From: Bremia lactucae
Taxonomy: Eukaryota > Oomycota > Peronosporomycetes > Peronosporales > Peronosporaceae
DNA length: 64,000 nucleotides
Reading direction: 5' to 3'
Assembly (NCBI RefSeq): GCF_004359215.1
Contig: NC_090628.1
Coordinates: 1,330,800-1,394,799 of the forward strand
This document shows positions 12,878 through 23,389 of the stretch, piece after piece. Each line of letters begins with the position of its first letter. Within the stretch, counting starts at the first letter, position 1. The notes beneath the pieces are model-generated. The model made no database searches. It saw only the letters and a program-made list of their open reading frames with translations, and was not told the DNA's origin. The position numbers and the translations under genes are program-made.

Positions 12878-13140
12878 TAAATTTAACTAAAATAGGGGCT
12901 CAACATACATTGGTAGTTGCCACAGCTTAAGATAAATCTATGGAAATTATGTGTGTCCCAATTCTTTTGTATTCGGGTCGGATCGTTTCACCGTTTCGAA
13001 TTCAATGAAAGTGCTTTTTTTTGTCATACTCCAAGGCGCAAGCTGTAGTCTTGTCTCACTTTTGAAACACATTAGTATCAAATTCGTTGGGCTCTCTATT
13101 AACACCTTCTTCCGCGTGTGCATCGCCAATTTTTTTTAAG

Positions 13141-14688
13141 ATGTATGATTTGCTCCAGAACAACGCTCGCTGCGTTCAAAAAGTAGCATGTGATGGCTCG
13201 AACATCACACGTCGTCAAATGTCACGCCCTGTGATGGTTTTGCTAATGCTCAGCAGCCTTGGGCTGTTCTTGGTCTATACTAACTTCGTTACTGTTTGGC
13301 GCGCCCCATTGATCCTCATGCTTTCAAAAGGGGCACGTGCGATCCCGCAAGGCATTTCGAGAAGTATAGAGACGATATCGGAACCTGGGAAGAATTTAGA
13401 GTCTCGTAAAGCAGGCATCCAATTCGTAGACACACCTCTTTCTTACGACGCTGTCCTTATGGAAAAGCAGCTTGTTTACACAATTCACCAAATTGCGCAG
13501 AACACGAGTGAAAAGCGTGGCATCGTCCTGCCACTTTTTAATGACATTGCAATATTGGGGGTGTCCCTCATCATGGAGTTGAGAGCCATGAACGTGGACT
13601 TGCCGATTGAAATACCGCACTGCGGAGATCTAAAGGAGTCGCTTCAGCATGCAATTTTAAAGAAAGAGGACATGGGCGTTATACGCTTTTATGACGTATG
13701 TGAGGTGGCCGCGCACGCCGTCAGTCTCCTCGACCCTATGCGTAAAGTTTTTTGCGAGAGCTTGCGACAATGTCAAGAGATGTTTCGATCTTTTGACATA
13801 AAGATACTGGCCGTGACGTACTCTCACTTTGAAGAATTGATGCTGCTTGATGCTGACGTGCTGTTTTTTGAAAATCCCATGACGTTATGGGAGACTGATA
13901 AGTACCGCGATACCGGAACATTGCTCTTTCATGATCGCTTGTGCCAGAGAACCATGTTTCTGGACCGACCAGTTCGAGGTAACAATCGACTGAGCCATCT
14001 GAATGTGTATATTGCACAGTTCCAAGTGGCACCGTTTGCACTGTTAAAGAACATTAAGCGTTCAAACGCTTCAAGTGAGAATATGATTGCGGTAAAATTA
14101 AATAATTATACACCGAGCGAGCACTTGCTGACGAGCCACTCGTGGAATCGCCGTTCAGGACACGAAATGGACTCGTCAGTGGTACTGTGGAGCAAAAAGC
14201 GACAACCGCGTGCAACGGCAATACTTGCGGCATTTCTTGCACGAAATGGCATCCGTCGGCCTCCTTCGTATGGTGATAAAGAATTTTATTTCATTGCTGC
14301 TGAGCTTGCCGAGACACAATACGCTTTCTCGGATTTTGGAGTCGGGGGCGCGGGTTGGGAATTTTTAGATAATGGCCCCGAAAAGTCGATTATTTGCGGA
14401 CAAGCGTCACACAACTTTCCTGTTAAACCGTCAAATGCCAGCGCCGTAGCCAATACGAGCTTGCTGTATCTGAACAGCGAAGATATCCTCAAATACGATG
14501 TGAAGAATAGGCCGGTTTACTATAGCCAGGCAAGGTTATATGAGGTGTATCCCGGTTCTTTCAAAGATCGCGGCCTAAACCAAAAATGCCCATTCGACGT
14601 CACGGGCGTGATGCTAACGTCTAGACAAAATGATCGTATCTTACTGCGTCAACGCTTTTACAAAATTGCGGAAGCCTGGATGCGATAA
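13141..14688 (+). CDS. MNN1-like alpha-mannosyltransferase, type II membrane protein
   Basis: The protein has 515 residues from ATG 13141; the frame is open back to 13087 but without an ATG. A short basic N-terminus precedes one hydrophobic segment at about residues 29-49 ('MVLLMLSSLGLFLVYTNFV'), a typical signal anchor of Golgi glycosyltransferases. The catalytic half starts with 'GIVLPLFNDIAILG' and contains the metal-binding DxD motif in 'LMLLDADVLFFENP', followed by 'GTLLFHDR'. This order matches the MNN1/alpha-1,3-mannosyltransferase family (Pfam Mannosyl_trans3). Expected role: transfer of mannose from GDP-mannose to glycans in the Golgi lumen. No intron is evident. The exact linkage made cannot be told from sequence. 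Confidence 0.8.
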   Translation: MYDLLQNNARCVQKVACDGSNITRRQMSRPVMVLLMLSSLGLFLVYTNFVTVWRAPLILMLSKGARAIPQGISRSIETISEPGKNLESRKAGIQFVDTPLSYDAVLMEKQLVYTIHQIAQNTSEKRGIVLPLFNDIAILGVSLIMELRAMNVDLPIEIPHCGDLKESLQHAILKKEDMGVIRFYDVCEVAAHAVSLLDPMRKVFCESLRQCQEMFRSFDIKILAVTYSHFEELMLLDADVLFFENPMTLWETDKYRDTGTLLFHDRLCQRTMFLDRPVRGNNRLSHLNVYIAQFQVAPFALLKNIKRSNASSENMIAVKLNNYTPSEHLLTSHSWNRRSGHEMDSSVVLWSKKRQPRATAILAAFLARNGIRRPPSYGDKEFYFIAAELAETQYAFSDFGVGGAGWEFLDNGPEKSIICGQASHNFPVKPSNASAVANTSLLYLNSEDILKYDVKNRPVYYSQARLYEVYPGSFKDRGLNQKCPFDVTGVMLTSRQNDRILLRQRFYKIAEAWMR

Positions 14689-15281
14689 ACTCGGCGACAT
14701 ATTACGAGAAAAGGCCATTTAGAGGGTCGGCGCTAGCTGTCGGATTACATAATGCATGCTCAAAAAAGAAATCTTAACTCGACTACTTCACGCAACCTCG
14801 TTTTGCAAAAGCTGGATTACATCTTATCGATAAAAATACTGGTCCCTCGAGGTGTTTTTTTCTATTTATGGAGTCCACATTAAAAGTTGTCTCGCTGACA
14901 AACACGGAGGTATATGCCCGCCGTCGCTATGGCTCGTAGCAAGGAATTACTTTACGCTAGCGAGTTGGGAGAGGCACATCAGAGGATGCATATAGTCTCA
15001 TTTTAGACGTGATGCATCGGTAGATGCAATATTATTTTAATTTTAAAATTCTCCTTTCTGGCATAAAAAATATTTCTGTTTACTATCATCGGCACTTCTG
15101 CTTCATAGCTCGATAATCCCAGTTTGTCACATGATTTAAAAAGATTGGGACAAAGTCAGGCTAGAACACGCCATGGTGCTGTTAAAAATAATATATTCAA
15201 TGCTGTATCGCTCAGCCCTTACAACTGTGACCGTGGAACTGATGCGCGCAAGAAAATCGCTTGGCAAGGTTCGTTTTTACG

Positions 15282-15404
15282 ATGTCTGCGAGCTACAAGC
15301 GCCAGGAACGCGAAGCGTCCATAATTCTGCATAATTTCCATGATATGGCTGCGCGTGGGTATGGAAAGCCCATGTCTGTAGAACAGAAGGATTTTGCCAA
15401 ATAA
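15282..15404 (+). CDS. possible 40-residue small protein
   Basis: ATG 15282 to TAA 15402-15404 encodes a polar 40-residue peptide (starts MSASYKRQEREASIILHNF, ends VEQKDFAK) with even amino-acid composition, and AATAAAG overlaps its stop. Nothing else in 14689-15665 looks coding. I do not recognise it. It could be the last exon of a small gene, as the sequence just before it (GTTCGT..CTGCGAG) could be a donor/acceptor pair. Conservation in relatives is needed to accept it. Confidence 0.25.
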   Translation: MSASYKRQEREASIILHNFHDMAARGYGKPMSVEQKDFAK

Positions 15405-15665
15405 AGCATTTTCCTGTTTAAATTGATTCACACAACTAAAATGCTCGGATGTGGGCTTTGCCAGTGAATTCCACTCAACATTACATTTTACAAAGGTTGG
15501 CGTTTTTGATGTTCAACACCTTAAAGCACGAAGAAAGCTCTGTAGCAAATGGAAGCGTGGTGGCAAAAAACAAGGACAAGGGCAGCTTTGCTAAAAAATA
15601 TCGAAATGTTTTTTTTTTCTATTGTGCGCTTTGACTCTGTAACTGTCCTACGTGTAGCAAAGTTC

Positions 15666-17990
15666 TCACTTTAGTCGCGCTTTCTTGACGCGATCAAAGT
15701 ACTCCTTCACAGTAATGCCTTTGCGAGAGGCCTTGACCTTGTCCGAGACGACCGTCTTATTTTTCTTTTCCAATATGATCTCAGCAGGAGAGCGGAGCGT
15801 CATCCACGATCCATCGTCATCTTTTATACGAATAGTAGCGTTTGCTCTTTCTTGAACGTTTGTCGGGGCACCACCGACGTATTCAACCTGGCCCTCACGT
15901 TCCTTGCGCTTGGCCTCCATGCGCTCGGCGTCTTTTTGCTTGCGTTCTTGCTGTTTGGCCAACAGGAGATCAATATCAATTTCTAACCCATCAGTGGTCT
16001 TTTTTTCGCCAGCACCTTTGACTTTATCTAATAAATCGTCAGGAAGTGCTTCCACCACGTGCAGCTTATTGGAGGTCATAACGCGGCCATCTGGAAGCTG
16101 AATAAGCTTTCCTTCCGCCAAGTTCTTATCAAGCTTGTCTCTCGACATGTACATGGTCGTTTGATTTGCACGAACAAACTGCAAGCGTTCTGCACTCGTC
16201 ATTTTTTGATTCATTGCATCATTTAGCTCTTGCGCGTGAAGATCTTGCTGAATATTGGCTTCGCGATTGCGACGATTAATCTCATTGATACGGAGAACGT
16301 CATCAGAATTGTGATTCTTTCGCTCTTCGTTCTTCGCCAGTAACTTTTGCAGCCGCTCCTCGAGCATGACAGCCTTTTCAAAGTTTTTCATATCCTGAGC
16401 AGCTCTCAAGTCTCGTTCCAATCGCACTCGTTGCACACCGAGCGAGACACTAGAAAGACCCACTGCCTGTTTCCGCTTCACCATTTCGTCGACTTCTGCA
16501 TCGGTATAATTGTGCTGTGTGATCAATCGTTCTTTCTTCGAATACAAGCGCTTGACTTGTCCATAAGTCGGAAAATGAAGACGTTCCTTGTTCATGACGG
16601 CTCGCCACAATAGAAATTCACGTTCACGCAGCGAATGACCCGACACGCCATTGAGCTTCCACTCGCGTCGACTCTTGCCAAAAGCACAGATAATACCCAT
16701 ATGTGTCGTCTCGCCACAAAATGTATACCCCCGTGGTAACTTGCAGACATTCACCACCTCGCAAAAACGGTAGACCATTTCACCATCGACCATTTCAATC
16801 GGAACACGCACATACACACCACGCACTAACATTGCAAAAAACGGCTCAAAAAAGTGCTTTTCAAAAAAAATTCTTCGTTTAAGCAAGTAGTGATTGGCTT
16901 GATCCCACGTCACGGGCACGTTTTCCTCTGGACGAGTCGCAGCAGCCACTTCGTCTTCATCGACCGTCTTGATTGTCGTGAGATCTGCCGCTTTCGACGA
17001 CTTCTTGGGTTTGCGTGAATCACTTGCGTCACTATAGTCTTCATCATCGTCGACATGACTACGGCGTCGTCCTGAACCGCCACGTTGGAGTTCCCTCCGT
17101 CGACGTCGCTTCTCGGCCAAGTCACGTCCCCTCCTACTACCTCCTTCCTCCTCGGAACTGCCATCCGCACCAAATCGATTGCTCAAGATCGAACGGCTCT
17201 TGTCACTTGTTTTGTTTGCCTTGAGATTGTGTAGCGCTTCTTTCCGTCGGTCTTGATCTTTACTACGACCTCCACGTCGGCTCGATACTAACTCTTCCTC
17301 TCCGTCATCCTCTTCTGAAAACCCATCCTCAGCCTTGCCTTGAGATGCAGCAAGCCGTTTTTTCAAATCCCGCTCCTTATTTCGCTGTTCTTTGGCCTCA
17401 TACCGTTCGAGCAACCGCTTTTCTTTTTCCACCTCTGTTAGCCCAGCTACATCGGCATCATCGTCCTCGTCTCCATCAAACTCCTCCTCCTTGACCCGAA
17501 GTTTACTTCGTCGTTGCTTATTTCCTTCTCTTTCATCATCCGCATCAATATCAGCTTCCGCTTTTGCCCGTGCTTGCGCATTTTTCTTAATTGCCTTGTT
17601 AGTGCTCTTGCCGTTGGCGCTAGGTTTCACCTTTTTAGAAGCGGGTGCACGCGCTTTCTTGAGCTTCTTCGGCGACGTTGACACGTCAGAGCCCGAACCA
17701 GAGCCTGATTCCGAACCGCTACCTGAACCTGACCCACTCCCAGAATCAGATCCAGATCCAGAGCCGGAGCCTGACCCACTGCCGGAACCGGAGCCACTAC
17801 CCGAATCGGAGCCACTGCCGCTGCCTGAGTCGCTACCTGAACCTGATCCAGAGCCAGAGCGAGAACTCACAGAGCCTGAGGCGCTTGAATGGCCTTTGTC
17901 CGATTCATCACTGCTCTCGACAACTTTCTTAGCCATGATTGTGGGGCTCGCCAATACGCGTTTCGGAATGAATAAGTTTTCATGACCCAT
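15666..17990 (-). CDS. RTF1: Rtf1-like Plus3-domain protein, PAF1 complex subunit
   Basis: The protein has 774 residues from ATG 17990; a second in-frame ATG at 17936 (MAKKVVESS) is an equally good start. The N-terminal third is acidic and Ser/Gly-rich, with a long SG/SGSD repeat, then Lys/Arg-Glu-rich blocks. The Plus3 domain lies at about residues 358-490: '[20 protein letters not shown]', three conserved basic residues, 'YVRVPIE', '[13 protein letters not shown]' and '[11 protein letters not shown]'. A helical '[23 protein letters not shown]' region and a basic tail follow, as in Rtf1. Rtf1 is the PAF1-complex subunit that binds phosphorylated Spt5 through Plus3 and promotes histone H2B ubiquitination during RNA polymerase II elongation. 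No intron is seen. The nearest plus-strand gene ends at 14688. Confidence 0.9.
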   Translation of the reverse strand: MGHENLFIPKRVLASPTIMAKKVVESSDESDKGHSSASGSVSSRSGSGSGSGSDSGSGSGSDSGSGSGSGSGSGSGSGSGSDSGSGSGSGSGSESGSGSGSDVSTSPKKLKKARAPASKKVKPSANGKSTNKAIKKNAQARAKAEADIDADDEREGNKQRRSKLRVKEEEFDGDEDDDADVAGLTEVEKEKRLLERYEAKEQRNKERDLKKRLAASQGKAEDGFSEEDDGEEELVSSRRGGRSKDQDRRKEALHNLKANKTSDKSRSILSNRFGADGSSEEEGGSRRGRDLAEKRRRRRELQRGGSGRRRSHVDDDEDYSDASDSRKPKKSSKAADLTTIKTVDEDEVAAATRPEENVPVTWDQANHYLLKRRIFFEKHFFEPFFAMLVRGVYVRVPIEMVDGEMVYRFCEVVNVCKLPRGYTFCGETTHMGIICAFGKSRREWKLNGVSGHSLREREFLLWRAVMNKERLHFPTYGQVKRLYSKKERLITQHNYTDAEVDEMVKRKQAVGLSSVSLGVQRVRLERDLRAAQDMKNFEKAVMLEERLQKLLAKNEERKNHNSDDVLRINEINRRNREANIQQDLHAQELNDAMNQKMTSAERLQFVRANQTTMYMSRDKLDKNLAEGKLIQLPDGRVMTSNKLHVVEALPDDLLDKVKGAGEKKTTDGLEIDIDLLLAKQQERKQKDAERMEAKRKEREGQVEYVGGAPTNVQERANATIRIKDDDGSWMTLRSPAEIILEKKNKTVVSDKVKASRKGITVKEYFDRVKKARLK
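17688..17886 (-). repeat. Ser-Gly dipeptide repeat region within the Rtf1-like gene
   Basis: On the minus strand this stretch reads as about 65 codons of SG, SGSD and SGSE units. The codons are varied (TCC/TCT/TCG/AGT and GGC/GGT/GGA), so it is a protein-level repeat that has drifted at the DNA level rather than a fresh microsatellite. Such tracts change length easily between strains. Confidence 0.8.
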
Positions 17991-18283
17991 GAATTGACGC
18001 CAATAATTAGAGAAAGCGTTATAATTACGGCATTTCTTATCTATTTATATTTGGATCAATTAATTTTTGTAATCCTTTTGGTCTAGATGTGAAAATTTCT
18101 GTGCACCTGCGAATAAAGTTCATTTATACATAGCTCAGTTAAACCAACTGATGATGCTAATGAAATTGCTATGTGTCCATCTTTCTGTATAGGTCGCCAT
18201 TTAAAGCATCAATTTTCTTGTCATGCGTCTTCTCCAAGGTCACAAATAATAATGGATTGCGGCGATTCTGGTTATAGCGTGCT

Positions 18284-19036
18284 TGTGATAGGCTAAAGTT
18301 GCCCTAATGTTACACAGTCCCCGTTAAGTACACTTAGTGTACTTAAGGGGATGGTCAACTACATTAACAAAGTAATAAGACCCACCGCTCGGGTGTGTTT
18401 AACATTTCTGACCAACCCTTGTGATTGTGATGCACATAGGTGCATTCACATTATGAGGAATGACGGCTAGCGTCATCCGTTACGCGAGGAATCTAGAAAG
18501 ATACGCTCGCAATACATATTAGTGTTATGTAGCGGAGCTACCTCGCTCCTAAAGTCAGAGGAAGACTCTCAGACTCAGAGAGTCACTTAGTTCTATTGAG
18601 CTAATGGGTCTAACAACTCAGGGAGTCGAACATCCTATTAAAGCTTAAGGAATCCTAGTTCAAGGGATTCGGGGGCTCGTAGAACCAAGTGGCAACCAGT
18701 GCCCAAGAGGATATACCTTAGGCTTTTTTCTATCTCTTACAGATCAATGCGCAAGACTTACGAAGGCACTTAACGCTTTAAGATCAAAAGGGGAACTGCA
18801 CTTTGTTTAATTATTTAAACTTTAAAACCTTACCCTAGCTAATTTAAAACAGATGTTGACCGCCAGATTTATATCTGGCAGCGACCACGTTTGTTACCCA
18901 TCATAAATGGTATTTAAATAACTAACTATTTTAAAAATTACATAAAAGGGTATTTTATCCATAAAGAAAATGTACCACAACAACGGTTCCCCAAACGATG
19001 TGTGCCCTATTACACCCTTCCCCATCAGACTGTTGT
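18284..19036 (+). repeat. LTR of gypsy family C plus leader (copy C1)
   Basis: The LTR begins at 18284 with a mutated TGTGATAGG (family start TGTAACGGG). It matches the U3 of LTR A for about 240 bp, then diverges at about 18524 into a C-specific half (GTAGCGGAGCTACCTCGCTCC...). It ends near the 'TCTGGCAGCGACCAC' motif at about 18880-18890. The leader (GTACCACAACAACGGTT...) runs to the palindrome at 19010. Other C copies are at 30083-30480 (plus) and 38376-39028 (minus). No coding part follows here; the next element is joined in the leader. Confidence 0.75.
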
Positions 19037-19072
19037 CACTCGGTGACAACAGTCTGATGGGGGAGGGTGTAA
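19010..19072. repeat. 63-bp near-perfect palindrome at the C1/A junction
   Basis: The 30-nt arms 19010-19039 and 19043-19072 are reverse complements with one mismatch, around a 3-nt centre (TCG). The left arm is normal family C leader. The right arm is the same leader reversed and runs into the first bases of LTR A (TGTAA). The same right half occurs at 32859-32900 next to element B. Confidence 0.9.
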
Positions 19073-19475
19073 CGGGATAAAGTTGCCTTAACGTTACACA
19101 GTCCCCGTTAAGTATACTTGGTGTACTTAAGGGGATGGTCAATTGCTAAATTAAAGTAATTAGACCCAGCATTCGGGTGTGATTTACATATTTGACCAAC
19201 CCTTGTAAATGTGATGCACGTAGGGTGCATTCACATTAGGAGCGATGACGGCTAGTGTCATCCGTTACGCGAGGAATCTAAAAAGATACGCTCGCAATAC
19301 ATAATAAGTGTTATCTATAGAGATGACATTTTGATTGGAAAAAATAGGTATTTATATTTAATGCGATTAAATATAAATTAGTCTGAAAACTACTTTCTTC
19401 TTGGTAAGTTCGTACGACGAGCGGTATTACCGCTCCCGTGACGACACTTAACCAAAGTACTAAGTGCGTTGGGTG
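19068..19475 (+). repeat. 5' LTR of element A (at least 405 bp)
   Basis: The start TGTAACGGG at 19068 is clear. The 3' border is not: homology with the truncated 3' LTR of element B (37946-38375) reaches the GTGCGNTGGGTGA motif at about 19473 and stops only because that copy is truncated. The following 19476-19644 is leader or LTR end (CACTGCACGCAAGAG...). Confidence 0.75.
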
Positions 19476-19644
19476 AGGTCGCTAACGCGCCCACCACAAC
19501 TACCTCACTGCACGCAAGAGAAGCTAGTTAAACCGCTAGGGTGTGCATCTAAGTTGAGCGTGGCCGCATTACGACGTGCCCGCCTACATTTTGTAGCACT
19601 TGAAATCCTTCCCACGACCCGCATTTCTGCGTGTGTACGTGAGG

Positions 19645-20600
19645 ATGAGCCTCAATATTGATTGGGCTCAGTTCATCCACCTCTCCGAACTTCATCGAAA
19701 GGTTGCAGGGCTTATGGCGCAGGGTCTTGGTGAACAAGCCCTGGCCAGGCTTCTGGGTAGTCCTTCTGGGCAACATGTTGCTCAGTTGGAGCAGTTTGAG
19801 GCATTCGTGCTCGGACAGCGGAGGGCCGCGTCCGAGGCACAAAGTTATGCTGCGGCGGAGTCCGTCACTCAGACTCAAGATGAGCTGAGGCATGAGTAGG
19901 CTCGGAACGAGGCTCTCAACAGGACTGTTGAGATGCTCTCTGCCCGGCCGCATCAGCCGACGCCCATTCGGATGGACCCGCCTAAGTTCAATGCAACTGC
20001 AGCGCACACAATTGTCCACTGGCTTTTAGCCGTGGAGTAATGCGGTGTCCCGCAGCTCATAGAGGACGACAGCCGGATGCTGTCGTACGCCATGTTGCAT
20101 CTGCGCGGTAATACCTCAGTGTGGGCTTACTCGGCGCTTATGGTGGACAGAAAGGCGTTCCCTACATGGGCGATCTTTAAGGATAAGGCTCGCGCCATGT
20201 ACCAGCCGCCGAACAAGGAAGTGTTGCTTCAGGCGCGCCTCTTTGGAGCGCGACAGGCGAAGCGATTTCTGCAAGGGTATGTGCAAGAGATGCGCCCGCT
20301 GTCGGCGTCCATTACCGTAGGTCCGATTCCGGAGCACATTAAGGTGCCTAAATTTATAAACCGACTACGGCATGGCCCATCTCGACAGGCCCTTAACAGA
20401 AGGTGCCTTCGACGATGGAAGAGGCAATCCAAATTGCCTTAGTTGAGGAGCAATCCTACAACAGTGCCTCGGCGACAGCTTGGTATAAGCCGTCGACCGA
20501 GAGGTCATGACACTCCCATGAAGTTGGGCAATGCAGACGTTGTCTGCTATAAATGCGGCAAGCGCGGCCATATGATGACCCGCTGATATGTTAGGGTCCC
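19645..20600 (+). pseudogene. gag of element A, with zinc knuckle
   Basis: ATG 19645 opens the gag ('MSLNIDWAQFIHLSELHRKV'). In-frame stops follow at 19897-19899 and near 20038-20040. The capsid-like part ('MLSYAMLHLRGNTSVWAY', 'AFPTWAIFKDKARAMYQPPN') is at about 20076-20400. A CCHC zinc knuckle 'VCYKCGKRGHMMTR' sits near 20547-20586, but its last Cys codon is TGA. The copy in element B has exactly the same lesions. Confidence 0.8.
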
Positions 20601-20829
20601 TGCTAGGGCAAAGACGCCAAGCAAGAGGACTCCCTACCCAAAGGGCGATGGCAAGAACCAGCGTGCGAGACGCATGAGTTCTGCCTCGACCACTGAGAGG
20701 TCGAAAAATGCAGGAGCGCAGTAGGGGCGTGATGCCTGCCCTACTGACGCGGACTCTGAAGCTACCCCTAAGTTCAGAGTTGTGGAACAAATGAATAGCA
20801 TAGTCCCTGAGGTCTCGAACACTTTCGGA

Positions 20830-21175
20830 CCTCAACCCTGCTGGTCTATAGCGCTCAAGTAAGAGGCTATGACCAGGTGATGATTCTCCTAGTGGATTCG
20901 GGTGCATCACAAAATTTTGTGAAACTCGCGGCTCTAAAAAAGAGACCGGCGATGTTTGAGTCGCTTTGCCAGGATGGCAAGCGACAATAGGCGACCGTTC
21001 GTTTAGCGAACAGCGCGCTCGTAAAGTCTAAAGAGTTCAAGTTGAACTCGCCTTCAGTTTTAGTGACTACTCTTGTAACGAAAAGTTCACAGTGCTAAGT
21101 ATGGAGAGTCCGTAGGGCCTCATCCTAGGCATGCCATGGTTAGTTAAACACCAACCATGGATAGACTGGCGTACA
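20830..21175 (+). pseudogene. aspartic protease region of element A
   Basis: The retropepsin-type motif 'ILLVDSGASQNFV' is encoded at about 20882-20922, with the typical DSGA active site. Downstream come 'VRLANSALVKS' and a degraded 'LILGMPWL' (about 21120-21140), with stops in between. Its position between gag and RT fits Ty3/gypsy. Confidence 0.75.
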
Positions 21176-21385
21176 CGCACAGTTGCGAATTCTACGCAGG
21201 ACACCGGAAAGGATGTGCTCTTGCAAGAGGCCTATGCAACTGATGTCGTTTCGAACACAGTTGATGGTGCGTTGACGGGATGTCAAACGTCACCGAGTCC
21301 TAACCAGCTCGTGGATACTGGGAAAGTGAAAAGGACGATGACAAGTAGTCATGCGTCCGAATGTCCTGCACAGAGCCGAAAGCAT

Positions 21386-21595
21386 ACCGATCCTGGTGGT
21401 GTAGTGGAACTGATCCTGGTGGATTAGTGGTCCGCCAATCACTTCAGGGCCGGGAGGTCCCGGGTTCGATACCCGGGGCCGACAAATCCTCCAAAGCATA
21501 ATGGGAGTTGGTCTTGCCCTGTACACCCAAAAAGGTGTATATGATTAGAAATGCAAAACTAACCAATCATCAATTGAAGGGCAAGTCTGGTGCAA
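21386..21595 (+). mobile_element. tRNA-derived SINE with 17-bp target duplication
   Basis: This 210-bp insert is flanked by exact 17-bp direct repeats CACAGAGCCGAAAGCAT (21369-21385 and 21596-21612). Element B has the same place uninterrupted (35197-35213). The head contains an A-box-like TGGATTAGTGG and a perfect B box GGTTCGATACC inside a CCGGG..CCCGG stem ending GGCCGACA, as in a tRNA. The start is partly doubled (GATCCTGGTGG..TAGTGG twice). The tail ends GGTGCAA without a poly(A). Confidence 0.8.
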
Positions 21596-22149
21596 CACAG
21601 AGCCGAAAGCATGTGGCAGTAGACGGCGAGCTGACAGGTAGTCAAGCGTCGCAAGAACCGGCACAAAGCCAAGACCCTCGTGCGGTTGGAAGGGGTGCGT
21701 TATCCGAAACAGTAACGGCACCCGCTTCCCAGTCAAGGTCGTGGCCATTCGTAAAAGAGTACCCGACATTTAAGTACGGTCAAAGGCACGTCAAAACGAG
21801 TGACCTTTGGATCGGTCTTAATTAAATAGGACGGGCCTTTAAACGAGGTGTTCGAGACCGTTGAAGACAATATAGCGGAGGCATCATCAGTTGAGGTGCT
21901 CCAGCATGTCTTAAACTTCGCCGTGAAAAAAGGAAAACTCCCGGAGATGTGCTGAGATATTTTCCTTGCCAAATTAAGGAAGGAAACGTCCACGAAATAG
22001 TTACACAAGTTCCAGAAGCGAATTTGGCGGAGGGTAGCTCGTCGCCCACAATAGACAAGAGCGTCCTAGAAACGGACAAAAAGAAACAGTTCGCTGCTCA
22101 AGGTTGGGATGCCGTGAGAGACAGTCCGTTCTCTAAGTTTTGTGGAAAC

Positions 22150-23340
22150 ATCGCGATTTGAAGGATGGCTACAATCAGGTACTCAATAAGAGATTTCGAT
22201 GTAGCCAAAACGCCAGTAAGCACCCGGTGTGCTTTAGGAGTGGCTTGTGATGGTCAAGGTTTGAACCGCTCCAGCCACATTCAACCGAGTGGTGGCTCAC
22301 GTGATGCGTCAGCACCGTGCCTACGCGCCGAATATCTTTGACTATGTATTCGTGCATAGTAGGGCCGAGAACGGGCTGACCGAAATAGAGTCGCACAAGC
22401 GTCATTTAAAACGCTGTGTTGCAGACTTTGGGTGACTCTTAATTGTACGCCATCCTGCAAAAGTGCGTCGTTGGGGTCCCCGAGATACCTGTGCTGAGCT
22501 GCATCGTAGGTACACATGGTGTACGAGCAGACTCAGACAAGGTAAATCAGTAAAAGAATGGCCAGTCCCACGACATGTTAAGGATTTGCGCCAATTCCTA
22601 GGGCTTGCGTATTACTTGCATAAGTCTACCAGGAATTATGCTGAGCGAACTAAGCCCTTGTCTGACCTCCTTAAAAAGGACGCAGAATCGGCTTAGTTAA
22701 AAGAACAAGATGGTACGTTCACGTCAGTGAAGCAATCTCTTATAGAGGCACCGGTCTTGGCATTTCCAGACGCGGATAAGCATTTTAGCGTCGTCTGTGG
22801 CGCAAGGAATTTTGCAATCGGCAGCGCACTCATGCAAAACGATGACACCGGCGTTGACCGTGTCATTTCTTATCAGTCCCGGCTTTTGAAAGCTGCGGAA
22901 CTGAATAATCTGTGCATGACGAGGAGCTATTTTCATAAAGTATGCCCTTGTTAAGTTTCGAGTGCACCTATTGGGCACCGAACCATTTTGGGTTTATACG
23001 GATCACGCATCATTGCGGACCGCAATAAACTCACCGTACCTCTCGCCTAGAATGGCAAGATGGCTAACATTCTTCTCTAATGTTAATTTTAAAGTTGAAA
23101 ACTAGCCGAGTACGTCGAATGTCTTTGCTGACGCGTTGTCGCTCAGGCCAGACTTCGATGTAAGACACCAGGAAAGTGTGTCTAGTGTTAAAGCACAATC
23201 TGAGCCATCAATGTTGGCAGCAATTAAGGCGTACAACGTAACGAGCTTGTTAGCCTCTTTTATACACAAAAAGCTACAGTCAGGACGAACATTGTCGTCT
23301 GCTGTTGGATCACTTCGGTGGACAAAAGGTCTCCCTTCCG
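22150..23340 (+). pseudogene. RT and RNase H remains of element A
   Basis: Pieces in shifting frames: 'TFNRVVAHVMRQHRAYAP' and a damaged YxDD region ('DYVFVHSRAENGL') near 22280-22385; thumb 'VKEWPVPRHVKDLRQFLGLA' near 22550-22610; RNase H 'FSVVCGARNFAIGSALMQND' near 22785-22845 and 'VISYQSRLLKAAELN' near 22862-22905. The first RT motifs are lost by a deletion relative to element B. Confidence 0.8.
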
Positions 23341-23389
23341 TCGCACCTGAAGGCTAAGCTAAATCGCTTTAGCTTCAGCGATGGCCTGT

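Noticed and set aside
17392..17985. Plus-strand ORF of 197 codons opposite the Rtf1-like gene
   Set aside because: It is the complement of the Ser-Gly repeat (Pro-Glu and Ser-rich shadow). The minus strand has the recognised Plus3 domain.
20365..20910. Minus-strand ORF of 181 codons in element A (and its twin at 34193-34738)
   Set aside because: It runs opposite gag/protease, is duplicated only because the block is duplicated, and has an Arg/Ser/Leu-rich shadow composition. It is unlike the antisense ORFs near the 3' LTR, which show protein-level conservation between diverged copies.
21409..21485. A functional tRNA gene
   Set aside because: B box and T stem are good, but no matching 5' acceptor strand or clean anticodon arm is present, and it lies inside a 210-bp insert with target duplications. 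Treated as the head of a SINE.
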